Of a stretch of 64,000 nucleotides of DNA, positions 9,042 through 18,736 are shown one piece after another (within the stretch, counting starts at the first letter, position 1; each line of letters opens with the position of its first letter). Under the pieces are notes generated by a model that made no database searches, had not been told where the DNA came from, and worked only from the letters and a program-made list of their open reading frames with translations. The stretch is from Caproiciproducens sp. MSJ-32. Lineage in GTDB: Bacteria; Bacillota; Clostridia; Clostridiales; Clostridiaceae. Made by a program: the position numbers and the translations under genes. The stretch lies in NCBI RefSeq assembly GCF_018918055.1, contig NZ_JAHLPS010000073.1, forward strand, positions 29,514-93,513, in the 5' to 3' direction.

Positions 9042-9202
9042 TAAGAAATTCATTTATAATAATAAGGTAAGGATAATTTGAGAACAGTAGAAATTTGAGT
9101 TTCAATAATTTTTTGGGATAACTTTAACTTGTAAACAAAAAGTATAAATGATAAACTAATTATGATATATTAGAAATCAACGCCTTAAGTTAAAGGGTGA
9201 AC

Positions 9203-9586
9203 ATGTTGACAAAAGGAGATAAATATCTGATAGTTTTTATTATAATAATTAGCTTATTATCACTAGTATATGTAAATAAATCAGCTTTAAATTATAATAA
9301 AAAATATATAAGTATTCAAGTAGATGGGAAAGAAATAAAAAAAATAATATTTGATAAGAATATTATTGGGAAAACTATTCCCATTAAAACAGAATTTGGT
9401 TATAATTTGATAGAAATAGGAGATGAAAAAGTTAGAGTAATTGAGGCAGATTGTCCTGATAAATTAGATGTGAAACAAGGTTATATATCTAAAGTGGGTG
9501 AAGTTATAGTATGTTTACCAAATAAATTGGTAATAGAGATAAAAGGCATAGATGATGAAAGAGATGTAGATTATATAAGCTATTAA
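9203..9586 (+). CDS. NusG domain II-containing exported protein
   Basis: A small protein (127 residues from ATG 9203) with one N-terminal hydrophobic anchor (about 7-24) and a compact beta-rich domain of the NusG-domain-II type: VDGKEIKKIIFD, then TEFGYNLIEIGDEKVRVIEADCPDKLDV and ISKVGEVIVCLPNKLVIEI. The DCPD...CLP cysteine pair is typical. It is not NusG itself and probably faces the outside. Molecular role unknown. In Firmicutes it is commonly next to a Gx-transporter gene, as here, and often near Rnf/FMN genes. AAGGGTGA precedes ATG 9203; a GTG six bases earlier overlaps that site. Confidence 0.8.
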   Translation: MLTKGDKYLIVFIIIISLLSLVYVNKSALNYNKKYISIQVDGKEIKKIIFDKNIIGKTIPIKTEFGYNLIEIGDEKVRVIEADCPDKLDVKQGYISKVGEVIVCLPNKLVIEIKGIDDERDVDYISY

Positions 9587-9601
9587 AGGTGGATTACAAT
9601 T

Positions 9602-10099
9602 ATGAAAAGATTAAAAAAATTAATTTTTTTATCTTTATTGGTTTCTATTGGATTAGCTCTAGGGGTTGTTGAGTCAATGATGCCAGTGCCTTTTATAGTA
9701 CCAGGAGCAAAATTGGGATTATCAAATATGGTTATATTAATTACTTTAGTATTATTTGGTTTTAAAGAAGCCATGATAGTTGGGATTCTTAAATCCATAA
9801 TATTTACATTGATTGCAGGAAGTGTTTCAAGCCTTTTTTATAGCCTATCTGGTTTTTTATTAAGTTGCTTAACTATGTATATAGTATATAGAAATTTTTC
9901 AGAAGTATTTAGTTTAATAGGGGTTAGTATATTTGGATCAGTAGCACATAATTTTGCTCAGATAATAGTGGCAAGTATCATGATGAATAATATAAAAGTG
10001 TTTTCTTATTTACCCATACTTCTATTGACGAGTCTTTTTACAGGATATTTTATAGGATTGACTTCAATTTTTGCAATCAAAAATTTAAAAAATTTTTAG
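9602..10099 (+). CDS. Gx transporter family / heptaprenyl diphosphate synthase component I-like membrane protein
   Basis: A 165-residue membrane protein with about five helices. The segment ESMMPVPFIVPGAKLGLSNMV is characteristic of the family annotated as Hpre_diP_synt_I or Gx transporter, related in architecture to ECF substrate-binding (S) components. The older enzymatic name is doubtful because the sequence is wholly hydrophobic and lacks prenyltransferase aspartate motifs. Translation is probably coupled to the NusG-II gene 15 bases upstream. The substrate is unknown. Confidence 0.75.
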   Translation: MKRLKKLIFLSLLVSIGLALGVVESMMPVPFIVPGAKLGLSNMVILITLVLFGFKEAMIVGILKSIIFTLIAGSVSSLFYSLSGFLLSCLTMYIVYRNFSEVFSLIGVSIFGSVAHNFAQIIVASIMMNNIKVFSYLPILLLTSLFTGYFIGLTSIFAIKNLKNF

Positions 10100-10114
10100 C
10101 TATAAGGTGATAAA

Positions 10115-10696
10115 ATGAATACTATAGTACTTGCTTCTTCTTCACCTAGAAGAAGAAAATTATTAGAAAAGTATAATGTCAAACCCGTTGTAGTAAAATC
10201 GAATATACATGAAAAAATAAATTCCAATGAAACTATAGAACAAATAGCAATGGCATTAGCTTTTGAAAAAGCTAATCAATTAGAAGATAGGTTTTCTAAT
10301 GGAGAAATAATTATAGGGGCTGATACAATTGTAGCTTGTAATGATAAAATTCTCGGTAAGCCTAAAGATGAATATGATGCTTTTAATATGCTTAAATTTT
10401 TAAGTGATAAGGAACATTTAGTATTAACAGGAATTTGTATCATAAAAGCTAATTCTAATATAAAAGTTATTGATTACGAGAAGACTATAGTTAAATTTAG
10501 AAAACTTAGTGATAAAAAGATACAAAAGTATATTGAAACTAAAGAATATATAGATAAAGCAGGAGCATATGGTATACAAGGATTAGGAGGAGTGCTGGTA
10601 GAATGGATTAAAGGTTGTTATTTTAATGTTGTAGGGTTACCTATATATAAATTAGACATTTTATTAGAAAGGCATTTTGACATAAGCTTATTATAA
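10115..10696 (+). CDS. maf: Maf nucleoside triphosphate pyrophosphatase
   Basis: Maf proteins hydrolyse nucleoside triphosphates, preferably dTTP/UTP or modified forms, to the monophosphate and are linked to septum and shape genes. The diagnostic N-terminal SSSPRR (8-13) is present, with GADTIVA including the catalytic Asp70, KPKDEYDAF, and KAGAYGIQGLGG. The 193-residue length is normal. It heads the maf-radC-mreBCD order found in many Firmicutes. Confidence 0.95.
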   Translation: MNTIVLASSSPRRRKLLEKYNVKPVVVKSNIHEKINSNETIEQIAMALAFEKANQLEDRFSNGEIIIGADTIVACNDKILGKPKDEYDAFNMLKFLSDKEHLVLTGICIIKANSNIKVIDYEKTIVKFRKLSDKKIQKYIETKEYIDKAGAYGIQGLGGVLVEWIKGCYFNVVGLPIYKLDILLERHFDISLL

Positions 10697-10715
10697 TAAA
10701 GTGTGGTGGAATAAT

Positions 10716-11423
10716 ATGGAAAAGAGCACAGATATAAAAAAAACCTATACTATAAAGGATCTTCCATTGAATGAAAGACCTAGAGAAAAATTATATAAAT
10801 ATGGGGTTAAATCCTTATCAAATGCAGAATTAATTGCAGTAATTATTAGAACTGGTCATAGAGAAGATACAGCAATAGATTTGGCTAACAGGATACTAAG
10901 TATGGATAAAAGTGGAATAAGTTATTTATCGCATGTTACAGTAGAAGAATTGACAACCATAAAAGGAATAGGAAATTGTAAAGCTGGACAAATAATAGCA
11001 GCTATAGAGTTAGGAAAAAGGATATCTAGATATGGAGGAGAAGATAAGATAAAAGTAGATTCACCAATAGTGCTTGTACAGTTACTTATGGAGGAAATGA
11101 GGTATTTAAAAAAGGAATATTTTAAAATAGCAATTTTAGATACTAAAAATCAGATAATAAGTATTGAAAATATATCTATAGGTAATTTAAATGCATCTAT
11201 AGTACATCCCCGGGAGGTATTTAATATAGCTATAAAGCGAAATGCAAATTCAATTATATTAATACATAATCACCCTAGTGGTGATCCAACTCCAAGTGAG
11301 GAAGACATAAACATTACACATAGACTTATAGATGCAGGAAATATAATTGGAATTAAAGTTTTAGATCATATTATATTTGGTGATAATAAGTATGTAAGTT
11401 TTAAACAAAGAAATATTATTTAG
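10716..11423 (+). CDS. radC: RadC family JAB1/MPN protein
   Basis: It contains an N-terminal helix-hairpin-helix part (LTTIKGIGNCKAGQI, about 80-94) and a C-terminal JAMM metalloprotease-like domain, IHNHPSGDPTPSEED, with zinc-ligand candidates H184, H186 and D197. The cellular role of RadC is unresolved; the historical DNA-repair assignment is not well supported. The start ATG 10716 lies behind GGTGGA. Located between maf and mreB as in bacilli and clostridia. Confidence 0.92.
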   Translation: MEKSTDIKKTYTIKDLPLNERPREKLYKYGVKSLSNAELIAVIIRTGHREDTAIDLANRILSMDKSGISYLSHVTVEELTTIKGIGNCKAGQIIAAIELGKRISRYGGEDKIKVDSPIVLVQLLMEEMRYLKKEYFKIAILDTKNQIISIENISIGNLNASIVHPREVFNIAIKRNANSIILIHNHPSGDPTPSEEDINITHRLIDAGNIIGIKVLDHIIFGDNKYVSFKQRNII

Positions 11424-11449
11424 TTTAGAGAAAGGAAGGAGCAAATCAT

Positions 11450-12481
11450 ATGGGAATATTTAGTGCATTTACAAAAGATATGGGAATTGATCTTGGAACA
11501 GCTAATACATTAGTTTATGTGAAAGGAAAGGATATAGTAATTAGGGAGCCTTCTGTAGTTGCAATTCAAACTAATACTAAGCAAGTATTAGCTGTAGGTG
11601 AAGAAGCGAAAAAAATGATAGGTAGAACCCCAGGTAATATAGTTGCAATTAGACCTTTAAGGGATGGGGTTATTGCCGATTTTGATATAACTCAAAGTAT
11701 GCTTAAATATTTTATACAAAGAGCAGTTCAAAGACGTTCTTTATTCCAACCAAGAGTGGTTGTATGTGTTCCAAGTGGAGTTACTGAGGTTGAAAAAAGA
11801 GCTGTAGAAGAAGCTGCTATACATGCTGGAGCTAGAGATGCTTATTTAATAGAAGAGCCTATGGCTGCAGCTATTGGCGCAGGGCTACCTGTGCATGAAG
11901 CAACAGGTAGTCTTATAGTAGATATAGGAGGAGGCACAACGGAGGTAGCTGTTATATCCTTAGGAGGAATAGTTACAAGCAAATCTATCAGAGTAGGTGG
12001 CGATGAGTTAGATGAGGCTATAGTAAATTATATTAAAAAAGAATATAGCTTAATGATTGGGGAACGTACAGCTGAGGATATTAAGATTACTATTGGCTCT
12101 GCAAATGTAAAAAACAAGGAATCTAAGATGAATATTAGAGGAAGAGACTTAATATCTGGATTGCCAAAAACAGTAACTGTTACGTCTAAAGAAATATACG
12201 AAGCAATGAGAGAGCCTATTTACAATATAGTAGATGCGATTAAATCTACGTTGGAAAAAACGCCTCCTGAGTTAGCCGCTGATATAATGGAACAAGGCAT
12301 AATGCTCACTGGTGGTGGAGCACTACTTGATGGAATTGATTTATTGATAAAAAGTGAAACAGGCATGCCAGTTAATATAGCAGAGAACCCTTTAGATTGT
12401 GTTGCTATAGGTACAGGTAAAGCATTAGAAAGTATTGAAGTACTTAAAAAAACATCATATAATAACAAAAAAATGGGTTAA
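11450..12481 (+). CDS. mreB: Rod shape-determining protein MreB
   Basis: A bacterial actin that forms membrane-associated filaments and guides lateral wall synthesis. The phosphate-1 loop [14 protein letters not shown] (about 13-26), phosphate-2 loop [16 protein letters not shown] (near 161-176) and the adenosine motif [12 protein letters not shown] are intact. The 343-residue length is typical. The N-terminus MGIFSAF is a short hydrophobic start consistent with membrane binding. The RBS AAGGAAGGAG precedes the ATG; mreC follows 11 bases later. Confidence 0.97.
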   Translation: MGIFSAFTKDMGIDLGTANTLVYVKGKDIVIREPSVVAIQTNTKQVLAVGEEAKKMIGRTPGNIVAIRPLRDGVIADFDITQSMLKYFIQRAVQRRSLFQPRVVVCVPSGVTEVEKRAVEEAAIHAGARDAYLIEEPMAAAIGAGLPVHEATGSLIVDIGGGTTEVAVISLGGIVTSKSIRVGGDELDEAIVNYIKKEYSLMIGERTAEDIKITIGSANVKNKESKMNIRGRDLISGLPKTVTVTSKEIYEAMREPIYNIVDAIKSTLEKTPPELAADIMEQGIMLTGGGALLDGIDLLIKSETGMPVNIAENPLDCVAIGTGKALESIEVLKKTSYNNKKMG

Positions 12482-12492
12482 TAGGTGATACT

Positions 12493-13329
12493 ATGTTTTT
12501 TTTAAAAAAATATAAAAACAGAATGATAGTAACTGCAGTTGCTATCATTCTGATTATTATTATCGGTGTAACTAGTACTGAAAGAATGTCTTTAACAAAA
12601 GTAGAGAAGGTAATAGGAAATATATTTGCACCAATAGGAAAGTTTTTTTACAATATCAGTATGAAAGTATCAGATTTTTTTGCTTCCGTTAAAAATATAG
12701 GTAAATTAGAAACGGAAAATGAAGAATTGAAAAATAGAGTTATAGAACTAGAAGAACAAAATAGAAAATATGAAGATTTAATTGGGAAGTCTGATTATTT
12801 AAAAAATGAATCAGAACTTATGAAAAAAGCTAAGTATAATTTAATTCCAGCTCAAGTTATTGGGAAAGAGCCAGGAAATTGGTTTAATAGATTTGTAATT
12901 GATAAAGGTCTTAAAGATGGTATAAAAAAAGATGATACAGTAATACAAGCTGTAGAAACTGAAAAAGGCATAGTGGAAGAGGGAATTGTAGGAAGAGTTG
13001 TTGAAGTAGAAGATAACTTTGCTAAAGTTGTTTCTATAATTGATGAGAATAACAAAATTGCGTTTAAGGTAATTAGAACTCAGGATGGTGGAATAATTTC
13101 TGGTATTGTTGATGAAAAATTAAGTGGATATTTGTTTGACATGAAAGCAGATGTTATAAAAGGAGACAAGCTTTTTACTTCTGGACTTGGTGGTATATAT
13201 GTTAAAGATATTTATATAGGAGAAATAAAAGATGTAGTAAAAAATGATGAGGATTTGATGAAAAATGTATATGTAGAACCAGCAGTAGATTTTAAAAAAA
13301 TATATAGAGTTTTCGTTATATCAAAATAA
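12493..13329 (+). CDS. mreC: Rod shape-determining protein MreC
   Basis: MreC links the cytoplasmic MreB filaments to the PBP2-containing wall synthase. The 278-residue product has one N-terminal helix (about 10-27), a coiled coil around 65-110 rich in Glu/Asn/Lys, and the beta-rich extracellular domain with NWFNRFVIDKGLKDGIKKDD and VEDNFAKVVSIIDENNKIA. Tight operon with mreB and mreD. Confidence 0.93.
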   Translation: MFFLKKYKNRMIVTAVAIILIIIIGVTSTERMSLTKVEKVIGNIFAPIGKFFYNISMKVSDFFASVKNIGKLETENEELKNRVIELEEQNRKYEDLIGKSDYLKNESELMKKAKYNLIPAQVIGKEPGNWFNRFVIDKGLKDGIKKDDTVIQAVETEKGIVEEGIVGRVVEVEDNFAKVVSIIDENNKIAFKVIRTQDGGIISGIVDEKLSGYLFDMKADVIKGDKLFTSGLGGIYVKDIYIGEIKDVVKNDEDLMKNVYVEPAVDFKKIYRVFVISK

Positions 13330-13346
13330 AAGTTTAGGTGATTTTG

Positions 13347-13847
13347 TTGGAAATATTGATAATGTTATTAATAATAATAGGCAATTTTATATTACAAAGT
13401 ACTGTGTTACCTCATATCAATATATTTGGTGTAACACCCAATACAGCCCTTATTATAGTAGTAGCGATAGGGCTTCTAAGGGGTAGAATATTTGGAAGTA
13501 CAGTAGGTTTAATTATAGGTTTGCTGCATGATGTAATATTTTGTCCTGTAATAGGTGTAAATGGATTTATATATTTTTTTGTAGGTTATTTTGTAGGAAT
13601 GACTGAAAATAAATTAGCAAAAGATAATCTATTGATACCTTTCCTGGCAACAGCAATTTCTACTATAGTTTATCATGGGCTTTATTATATTTTTATGTTT
13701 TTTTTAGGATACAATATAGATTTTTCTGTTTTTTTTAAAAATGTAGTGATATTGGAAACTTTGTATAATAGTTTGATATCCATGTTGATTTATAAGTGGT
13801 TTTCCAATATATTTATTGTACCTTCCATAAGGTTTACAAGGAGATAG
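13347..13847 (+). CDS. mreD: Rod shape-determining protein MreD
   Basis: A small polytopic membrane protein (about 166 residues, five or so helices) of the elongasome. FILQSTVLPHINIFGVTPN near the N-terminus is family-typical. The best start is TTG 13347, since AGGTGA (13336-13341) precedes it by five bases; a GTG at 13338 overlaps that site, and TTG 13344 is also possible. It ends 12 bases before the PBP2 gene. Confidence 0.88.
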   Translation: MEILIMLLIIIGNFILQSTVLPHINIFGVTPNTALIIVVAIGLLRGRIFGSTVGLIIGLLHDVIFCPVIGVNGFIYFFVGYFVGMTENKLAKDNLLIPFLATAISTIVYHGLYYIFMFFLGYNIDFSVFFKNVVILETLYNSLISMLIYKWFSNIFIVPSIRFTRR

Positions 13848-13859
13848 GGGTGAGTTTGT

Positions 13860-16800
13860 TTGAAATTCTTAGAAAAACTAAAAGATAGATATAACATATT
13901 AATATTAATATTAGTTGTAATGTTTTTAACCCTTTCCTTTAGATTAGCAACATTAACTATTGTTCAAGGAGATTATTATAGAGATATTTCAGATAATAAT
14001 AGGATTAAAGAGGTATATATTACTGCACCTAGAGGTGAAATACGTGATAGGAATGGGCGATTACTAGCAGGTAATAAGCCTAGTTTTACAGTACAAATAT
14101 TAAAAGATGAGATAGAAATTAAAAATAAAAAAGATACCAATAATACTTTATTGACATTAATTAGATTATTAGAGGAAGATGGAGTAGATTATGTTGATGA
14201 TTTTCCGATAAAGTTTAACATATTTAAATTCAGCAATGAGAATATGTATTTAACTGAAAATATGTCACCTGATGATAAAGTTATTGATATTATAATTGAA
14301 AATGATTTACTTTACTCAATTTTGGATACTTATTATATCTATCCTGATTACGAAGAGCATTTTCAATTTATAACGATAAACAAAGCAATAAATGCTTTAG
14401 AAAGTAAAGGTATAGAAGTACCAGTGATTGCTACGTTGACGTCTAATGGACTAACTATAAATTTTGATGAAACTAAAGATATAGATGTATGGAAAAAACA
14501 ATATGAGATAGAAAGTGATGCGACACCTAAACAAGCCATAATAAGTCTTATAGATAAAAACAAGAATATTATAAGAAAAATAATTGATCATTCTATTTCT
14601 AGAGAATTGGTATTTAATATATTACAAGAGAGAAATTTAAGTCAAGGATTGATACTAGAAGAGTATTCTATAACCTATGACGAAGAATATTTACAACAGA
14701 AAAGAAGTTTAATGAAGGATTTTAACGACATTTCTTTTGATACAAGTGCAAAAGATGATTTTGTAAATATCGTAACATCAACTTCATTGAAAAATTTATT
14801 GGAAAAAGTTGTAGAGCAAGAAGATGATAAAGGAGATTCTATAAAGATAGTGCCTGGTAAATTGCTAATTGAAAAAATTGAACAGAAAGGATTAAATTCG
14901 CCAGTGGATATAGAAATAAATGAGGAAAATAATACAGTGTTATATGTCCATAAGGATAAGAAATTATCATCTAAAGAAAATCCTTTAGATACTTTAATTG
15001 CTTTTAGCAAAGAAAATGATTTACTTAAAGATTTTATTACAGATAATAAAATCAAGGGGATAGCTCAAGAAACAATATTAGAAAATGGAATTAATCCAAA
15101 GATATCCATATCAAAATGGGAATATGTTTCATTAATTAACAAAGAAGATTGGCTAGATAAATATAAAATATCTAAAAACAAAAATGCAGAAGAAATATTT
15201 TTATATTTAAAGAAATATTTTGAAATAGATGATGATTTGAGTAAATATGAAGCTAGAGCTATTATGTCTCTATATGATCAATTAGATAAACAAAAACATA
15301 GGGCATATCAACCTATTAATATTGCTTATGGCATAAGGGATTCAACAGTAGCAAAAATAGAAGAAGGCATGATGGAGATGCCTGGCATACAGGTATCTAT
15401 AGAGCCAATAAGATATTATCCAGAAGGCGAATTAGCTGCTCATTTATTGGGTTATTTAGGGAAAATATCCCAACCATCAGAAATTGAAAAGTATGTAAAT
15501 GAAAATAAGTATTCTCCTAATGATATTATAGGGAAAACTGGTATAGAAGAAAAATTTGAACATGAGCTTAGAGGAAAACCTGGAATAAAGAGAGTAGAAG
15601 TAGATGTGTATGGTAACACCACTAAAGTAATTAATAAGAAGCAAGCTATACCAGGAAACAATGTATATTTAACTATAGATGGGGAATTGCAAAAAGTAGC
15701 AGAAGATTCTTTAAAACATGCATTAGAAGAAATTCAAAAAGGTGGTACATTTAAAAGTAAGTGGGGAGATTATAAATTTGGAATTAATAGAAGTAAAGGA
15801 AGACCATATATTAATGCAACCTCTGGATCGGTTGTAGCCATAGATGTTAAAACTGGAGAATTATTAGCATTAGCTAATTATCCTGCATATGATCCTAATT
15901 TATTTTCTACAGGGATTTCTGATTCTGATTGGGTTTCTTTGTTCCCAGAAAATGAAAATGATCCATTAGCCCCAAGACCACTTTATAATATTGCAATACA
16001 GACTGCAATTCAGCCAGGTTCAACATTTAAAATGGTACCTGCCCTAGCTGCATTGGAAAAGGGATTTAGTCCCAATAAAACTATTAGAGATATGGGTTAT
16101 ATAGATATAGGAACTAAAAGATTTGGATGTTGGATTTGGCATTCTTATAAGGGTACTCATGGTTCAGTAAATCTATATGAAGCTCTTAGGGATTCTTGTA
16201 ACTATTATTTTTATTCTTTAGCTTTTGGTAGAAATCCAAGAACTGGAGAGTCTTTAGGTGTAAGAGTAGATATAGAGGATATTGCTAACATGTCTAAAAA
16301 GTTAGGATTAAATGATAAAACAGGCATAGAAATAGATATTCCTAATGAAGTTGCTGGAGGAGTACCAGATCCTCAAAGGAAAATAATGACTACAAAGGCT
16401 ATGTTAAAACGTTACTTAAATAACAATATTAAGTATTATATCAAAGAGGATGTTAAGTTAAAAGACGAAGAGATAGCAGAGAGAATTGATGAAATAGTAA
16501 GTTGGATTGAAGAGCCAGAGCCGATAACTAGAAATGAAGTGATTAGAAGACTTGAAGAGATGGGTATATATGCGGAAAAAGTGCTTCCTGGAGACAGAAA
16601 TGGATTAGCTGATAAAATAAAATTTGATTATATGAATCAAGCTAGCTGGAATATTACTGATACATTAAATGTAGTTATTGGACAGGGTCAAAATGCATAT
16701 ACACCAATTCAAATGGCTAATTTTATTGCTACTATTGCCAATGGTGGATATAGACATAAAGTTACTGCTATAGATAATATTAAGAATTTCGATAATTCTA

Positions 16801-17195
16801 AAGTAATTATGGAAAATAATGAAAAACCAGAAAGAATTAAATTAAATAACTATGAAAACTTGGAACATGTGAAATTGGGTATGAAAAAGGTTTCAACAGA
16901 GGGAACAGCTAGAAGTTTGTTTAGCAATTTTCCTGTTACTGTAGGTTCTAAAACTGGAACTGCTCAAAAAAGTGGAATAAATCCTGCCACAGGTGATACT
17001 TATGATGATTATGCATGGTTTGTTGCTTTTGCACCTTATGAAGATCCAGAAATAGCAGTAGCTGTAGTACTATTCCAAGGAGGTAGTGGTGGATATGCTG
17101 GACCTATTGCTAGAGAAATTATAGCGGAATATCTTGGATTTAATGATACAGATGAGAAAGGTACACTTCCTTTTGAAATTGAATTGGCTAGGTAA
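13860..17195 (+). CDS. mrdA: Penicillin-binding protein 2 (elongasome transpeptidase), unusually long
   Basis: A class B PBP that crosslinks peptidoglycan during elongation. One N-terminal helix (about 12-33) precedes the pedestal, recognised by APRGEIRDRNGRLLAGNKP. The transpeptidase motifs are complete: SxxK in GSTFK (S721, K724), SxN in DSCNYYF (S779, N781) and KTGTA (K1031). The length of 1111 residues is far above the 600-700 of model PBP2s. Most of the excess is a charged Lys/Glu/Asp-rich stretch of roughly 380 residues between the first pedestal strand and HRAYQPINIAYGI near 480; another insertion lies between about 860 and 900. Clostridial PBP2 proteins are often enlarged, so this is a lineage trait rather than an error. 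TTG start behind GGGGTGAG. Confidence 0.93.
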   Translation: MKFLEKLKDRYNILILILVVMFLTLSFRLATLTIVQGDYYRDISDNNRIKEVYITAPRGEIRDRNGRLLAGNKPSFTVQILKDEIEIKNKKDTNNTLLTLIRLLEEDGVDYVDDFPIKFNIFKFSNENMYLTENMSPDDKVIDIIIENDLLYSILDTYYIYPDYEEHFQFITINKAINALESKGIEVPVIATLTSNGLTINFDETKDIDVWKKQYEIESDATPKQAIISLIDKNKNIIRKIIDHSISRELVFNILQERNLSQGLILEEYSITYDEEYLQQKRSLMKDFNDISFDTSAKDDFVNIVTSTSLKNLLEKVVEQEDDKGDSIKIVPGKLLIEKIEQKGLNSPVDIEINEENNTVLYVHKDKKLSSKENPLDTLIAFSKENDLLKDFITDNKIKGIAQETILENGINPKISISKWEYVSLINKEDWLDKYKISKNKNAEEIFLYLKKYFEIDDDLSKYEARAIMSLYDQLDKQKHRAYQPINIAYGIRDSTVAKIEEGMMEMPGIQVSIEPIRYYPEGELAAHLLGYLGKISQPSEIEKYVNENKYSPNDIIGKTGIEEKFEHELRGKPGIKRVEVDVYGNTTKVINKKQAIPGNNVYLTIDGELQKVAEDSLKHALEEIQKGGTFKSKWGDYKFGINRSKGRPYINATSGSVVAIDVKTGELLALANYPAYDPNLFSTGISDSDWVSLFPENENDPLAPRPLYNIAIQTAIQPGSTFKMVPALAALEKGFSPNKTIRDMGYIDIGTKRFGCWIWHSYKGTHGSVNLYEALRDSCNYYFYSLAFGRNPRTGESLGVRVDIEDIANMSKKLGLNDKTGIEIDIPNEVAGGVPDPQRKIMTTKAMLKRYLNNNIKYYIKEDVKLKDEEIAERIDEIVSWIEEPEPITRNEVIRRLEEMGIYAEKVLPGDRNGLADKIKFDYMNQASWNITDTLNVVIGQGQNAYTPIQMANFIATIANGGYRHKVTAIDNIKNFDNSKVIMENNEKPERIKLNNYENLEHVKLGMKKVSTEGTARSLFSNFPVTVGSKTGTAQKSGINPATGDTYDDYAWFVAFAPYEDPEIAVAVVLFQGGSGGYAGPIAREIIAEYLGFNDTDEKGTLPFEIELAR

Positions 17196-17216
17196 ATACC
17201 TTCCAATTCAATTTTT
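17176..17216 (+). terminator. Terminator overlapping the end of the PBP2 gene
   Basis: The perfect 12-bp stem AAATTGAATTGG/CCAATTCAATTT (17176-17187 with 17203-17214), with an inner AGGTA/TACCT pairing, is followed by TT. The PBP2 stop codon (17193-17195) lies in the loop, so the last codons encode the ascending arm. Confidence 0.75.
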
Positions 17217-17284
17217 AAAATAAGAAGGATTTTCAAAATATATGAAGAAATATATATATAAGGGAAGATGGAGGTTGCATAAGA

Positions 17285-17905
17285 GTGAAAGAAGGACTGA
17301 TTAGTTTTAAAGGTATCAAGGAAGGAATATATGTATATATAAAAGATGGAGAATTTCAGGATATATTAAATGAACTTGATAAAAAATTAAAAAATGGTTT
17401 AGATTTTTATCAAGAAGCAAATTTTTTAGGGATTAAAGCAGAAAAATTAAATTCAAGTCAAATTCTTGAACTATTATTTTTGATGAAGTATAGATATAAT
17501 TTAAATATAATAGAAGAGGGATTAACTGATTATTTAAAAGCCCCTAAGTATTATACAGATATAGATGAAGGTATGACCAAATTTATACATTCAACTATAA
17601 GATCGGGTCAGGTTGTAGAATACAATGGAAATATAGTGATAATTGGAGATGTAAATCCAGGAGCTCTAGTTAAAGCAAAAGGTAATATTATAATACTAGG
17701 AACCTTAAGAGGGGTAGCCCATGCTGGAATAGATGGAAATAAAAATGCCATAATTGCTGCATATGATTTGAGACCAACTCAATTAAGAATTGCTAATATA
17801 ATTAGCAGAAAGCCAGATGAGGAAGTAGCAACTTCAGGTATACCTGAAGTTGCTAAAGTAAAGGATGGGGAAGTCTATATAGAACCATATTTACCGAATA
17901 AATAA
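17285..17905 (+). CDS. minC: Septum site-determining protein MinC
   Basis: MinC inhibits FtsZ assembly away from midcell when recruited by MinD. The C-terminal beta-helix domain is clear: SGQVVEYNGNIVIIGDVNPG, then GNIIILGTLRGVAHAG and a RIANIISRKP segment. The N-terminal domain is short and divergent, as usual. GTG start behind GGAGG; 206 residues. First gene of minCDE. Confidence 0.93.
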   Translation: MKEGLISFKGIKEGIYVYIKDGEFQDILNELDKKLKNGLDFYQEANFLGIKAEKLNSSQILELLFLMKYRYNLNIIEEGLTDYLKAPKYYTDIDEGMTKFIHSTIRSGQVVEYNGNIVIIGDVNPGALVKAKGNIIILGTLRGVAHAGIDGNKNAIIAAYDLRPTQLRIANIISRKPDEEVATSGIPEVAKVKDGEVYIEPYLPNK

Positions 17906-17927
17906 TAGAGGGAGGAATGATGATAAT

Positions 17928-18722
17928 ATGGGAAAAGCTATTGTAATAACATCAGGTAAAGGCGGAGTAGGAAAAACTACTGCAACAGCTAATATAGGTA
18001 CTGGATTAGCTATATTAGGTAATAAAGTTGTAGTAGTGGATACAGATATCGGTCTTAGAAATCTAGATGTTGTTATGGGATTAGAAAATAGGATAGTATA
18101 TGATATAGTAGATGTAGTAGAGAAAACTTGTAGATTAAAGCAAGGATTGATAAGAGATAAAAGATATGATGGATTATTTTTATTACCAGCAGCTCAAACG
18201 AAGGATAAAACTGCTATAAAACCAGAGCAAATGTTGGAATTAATAAGTGAATTAAAAGAAGAATTTGATTACATAATAATTGATTCTCCAGCTGGAATTG
18301 AACAAGGTTTTCAAAATTCTATTGCTGGAGCAGATGAGGCCTATATAGTAACTACGCCTGAAATTGCAGCTGTAAGAGATGCTGATCGAGTTATAGGGTT
18401 GCTGGAAGCTAAAGGTATAACTCATCCTAAATTAATAATTAATAGAATAAGACAAGATATGGTGAAAAGAGGAGATATGATGAATGTAGAAGATATTGTA
18501 GATATTTTAGCTATAGATTTATTAGGAATAGTACCTGATGATGAGGCTATTGTTGTTTCCACTAATAAAGGAGAGCCTGTAGTTGTTGAAGATAGTCCAC
18601 TATCTGCAAAAGCTTTTAAAAATATCTGTAGACGAATTACAGGAGAAGAAGTAGAGTTACTTAATTTGGAAGATTGTGAAGGTAAATTTAGTAAATTAAT
18701 AAAATTACTTTTTAATAAGTAA
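17928..18722 (+). CDS. minD: Septum site-determining ATPase MinD
   Basis: A membrane-cycling ParA-type ATPase that activates MinC. The deviant Walker A motif GKGGVGKTT (10-18) carries the signature Lys11 and the catalytic Lys16. DTDIGLRNLD and the Walker B region DYIIIDSPAGIEQG follow. The last residues, GKFSKLIKLLFNK, form the expected amphipathic membrane-targeting helix. 264 residues. Confidence 0.97.
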   Translation: MGKAIVITSGKGGVGKTTATANIGTGLAILGNKVVVVDTDIGLRNLDVVMGLENRIVYDIVDVVEKTCRLKQGLIRDKRYDGLFLLPAAQTKDKTAIKPEQMLELISELKEEFDYIIIDSPAGIEQGFQNSIAGADEAYIVTTPEIAAVRDADRVIGLLEAKGITHPKLIINRIRQDMVKRGDMMNVEDIVDILAIDLLGIVPDDEAIVVSTNKGEPVVVEDSPLSAKAFKNICRRITGEEVELLNLEDCEGKFSKLIKLLFNK

Positions 18723-18736
18723 AGGGGGTATAAAGC

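Noticed and set aside
15452..15661. Antisense frames inside the PBP2 gene
   Set aside because: Several frames of 60-130 codons occur opposite the long gene, without start signals or recognisable products.
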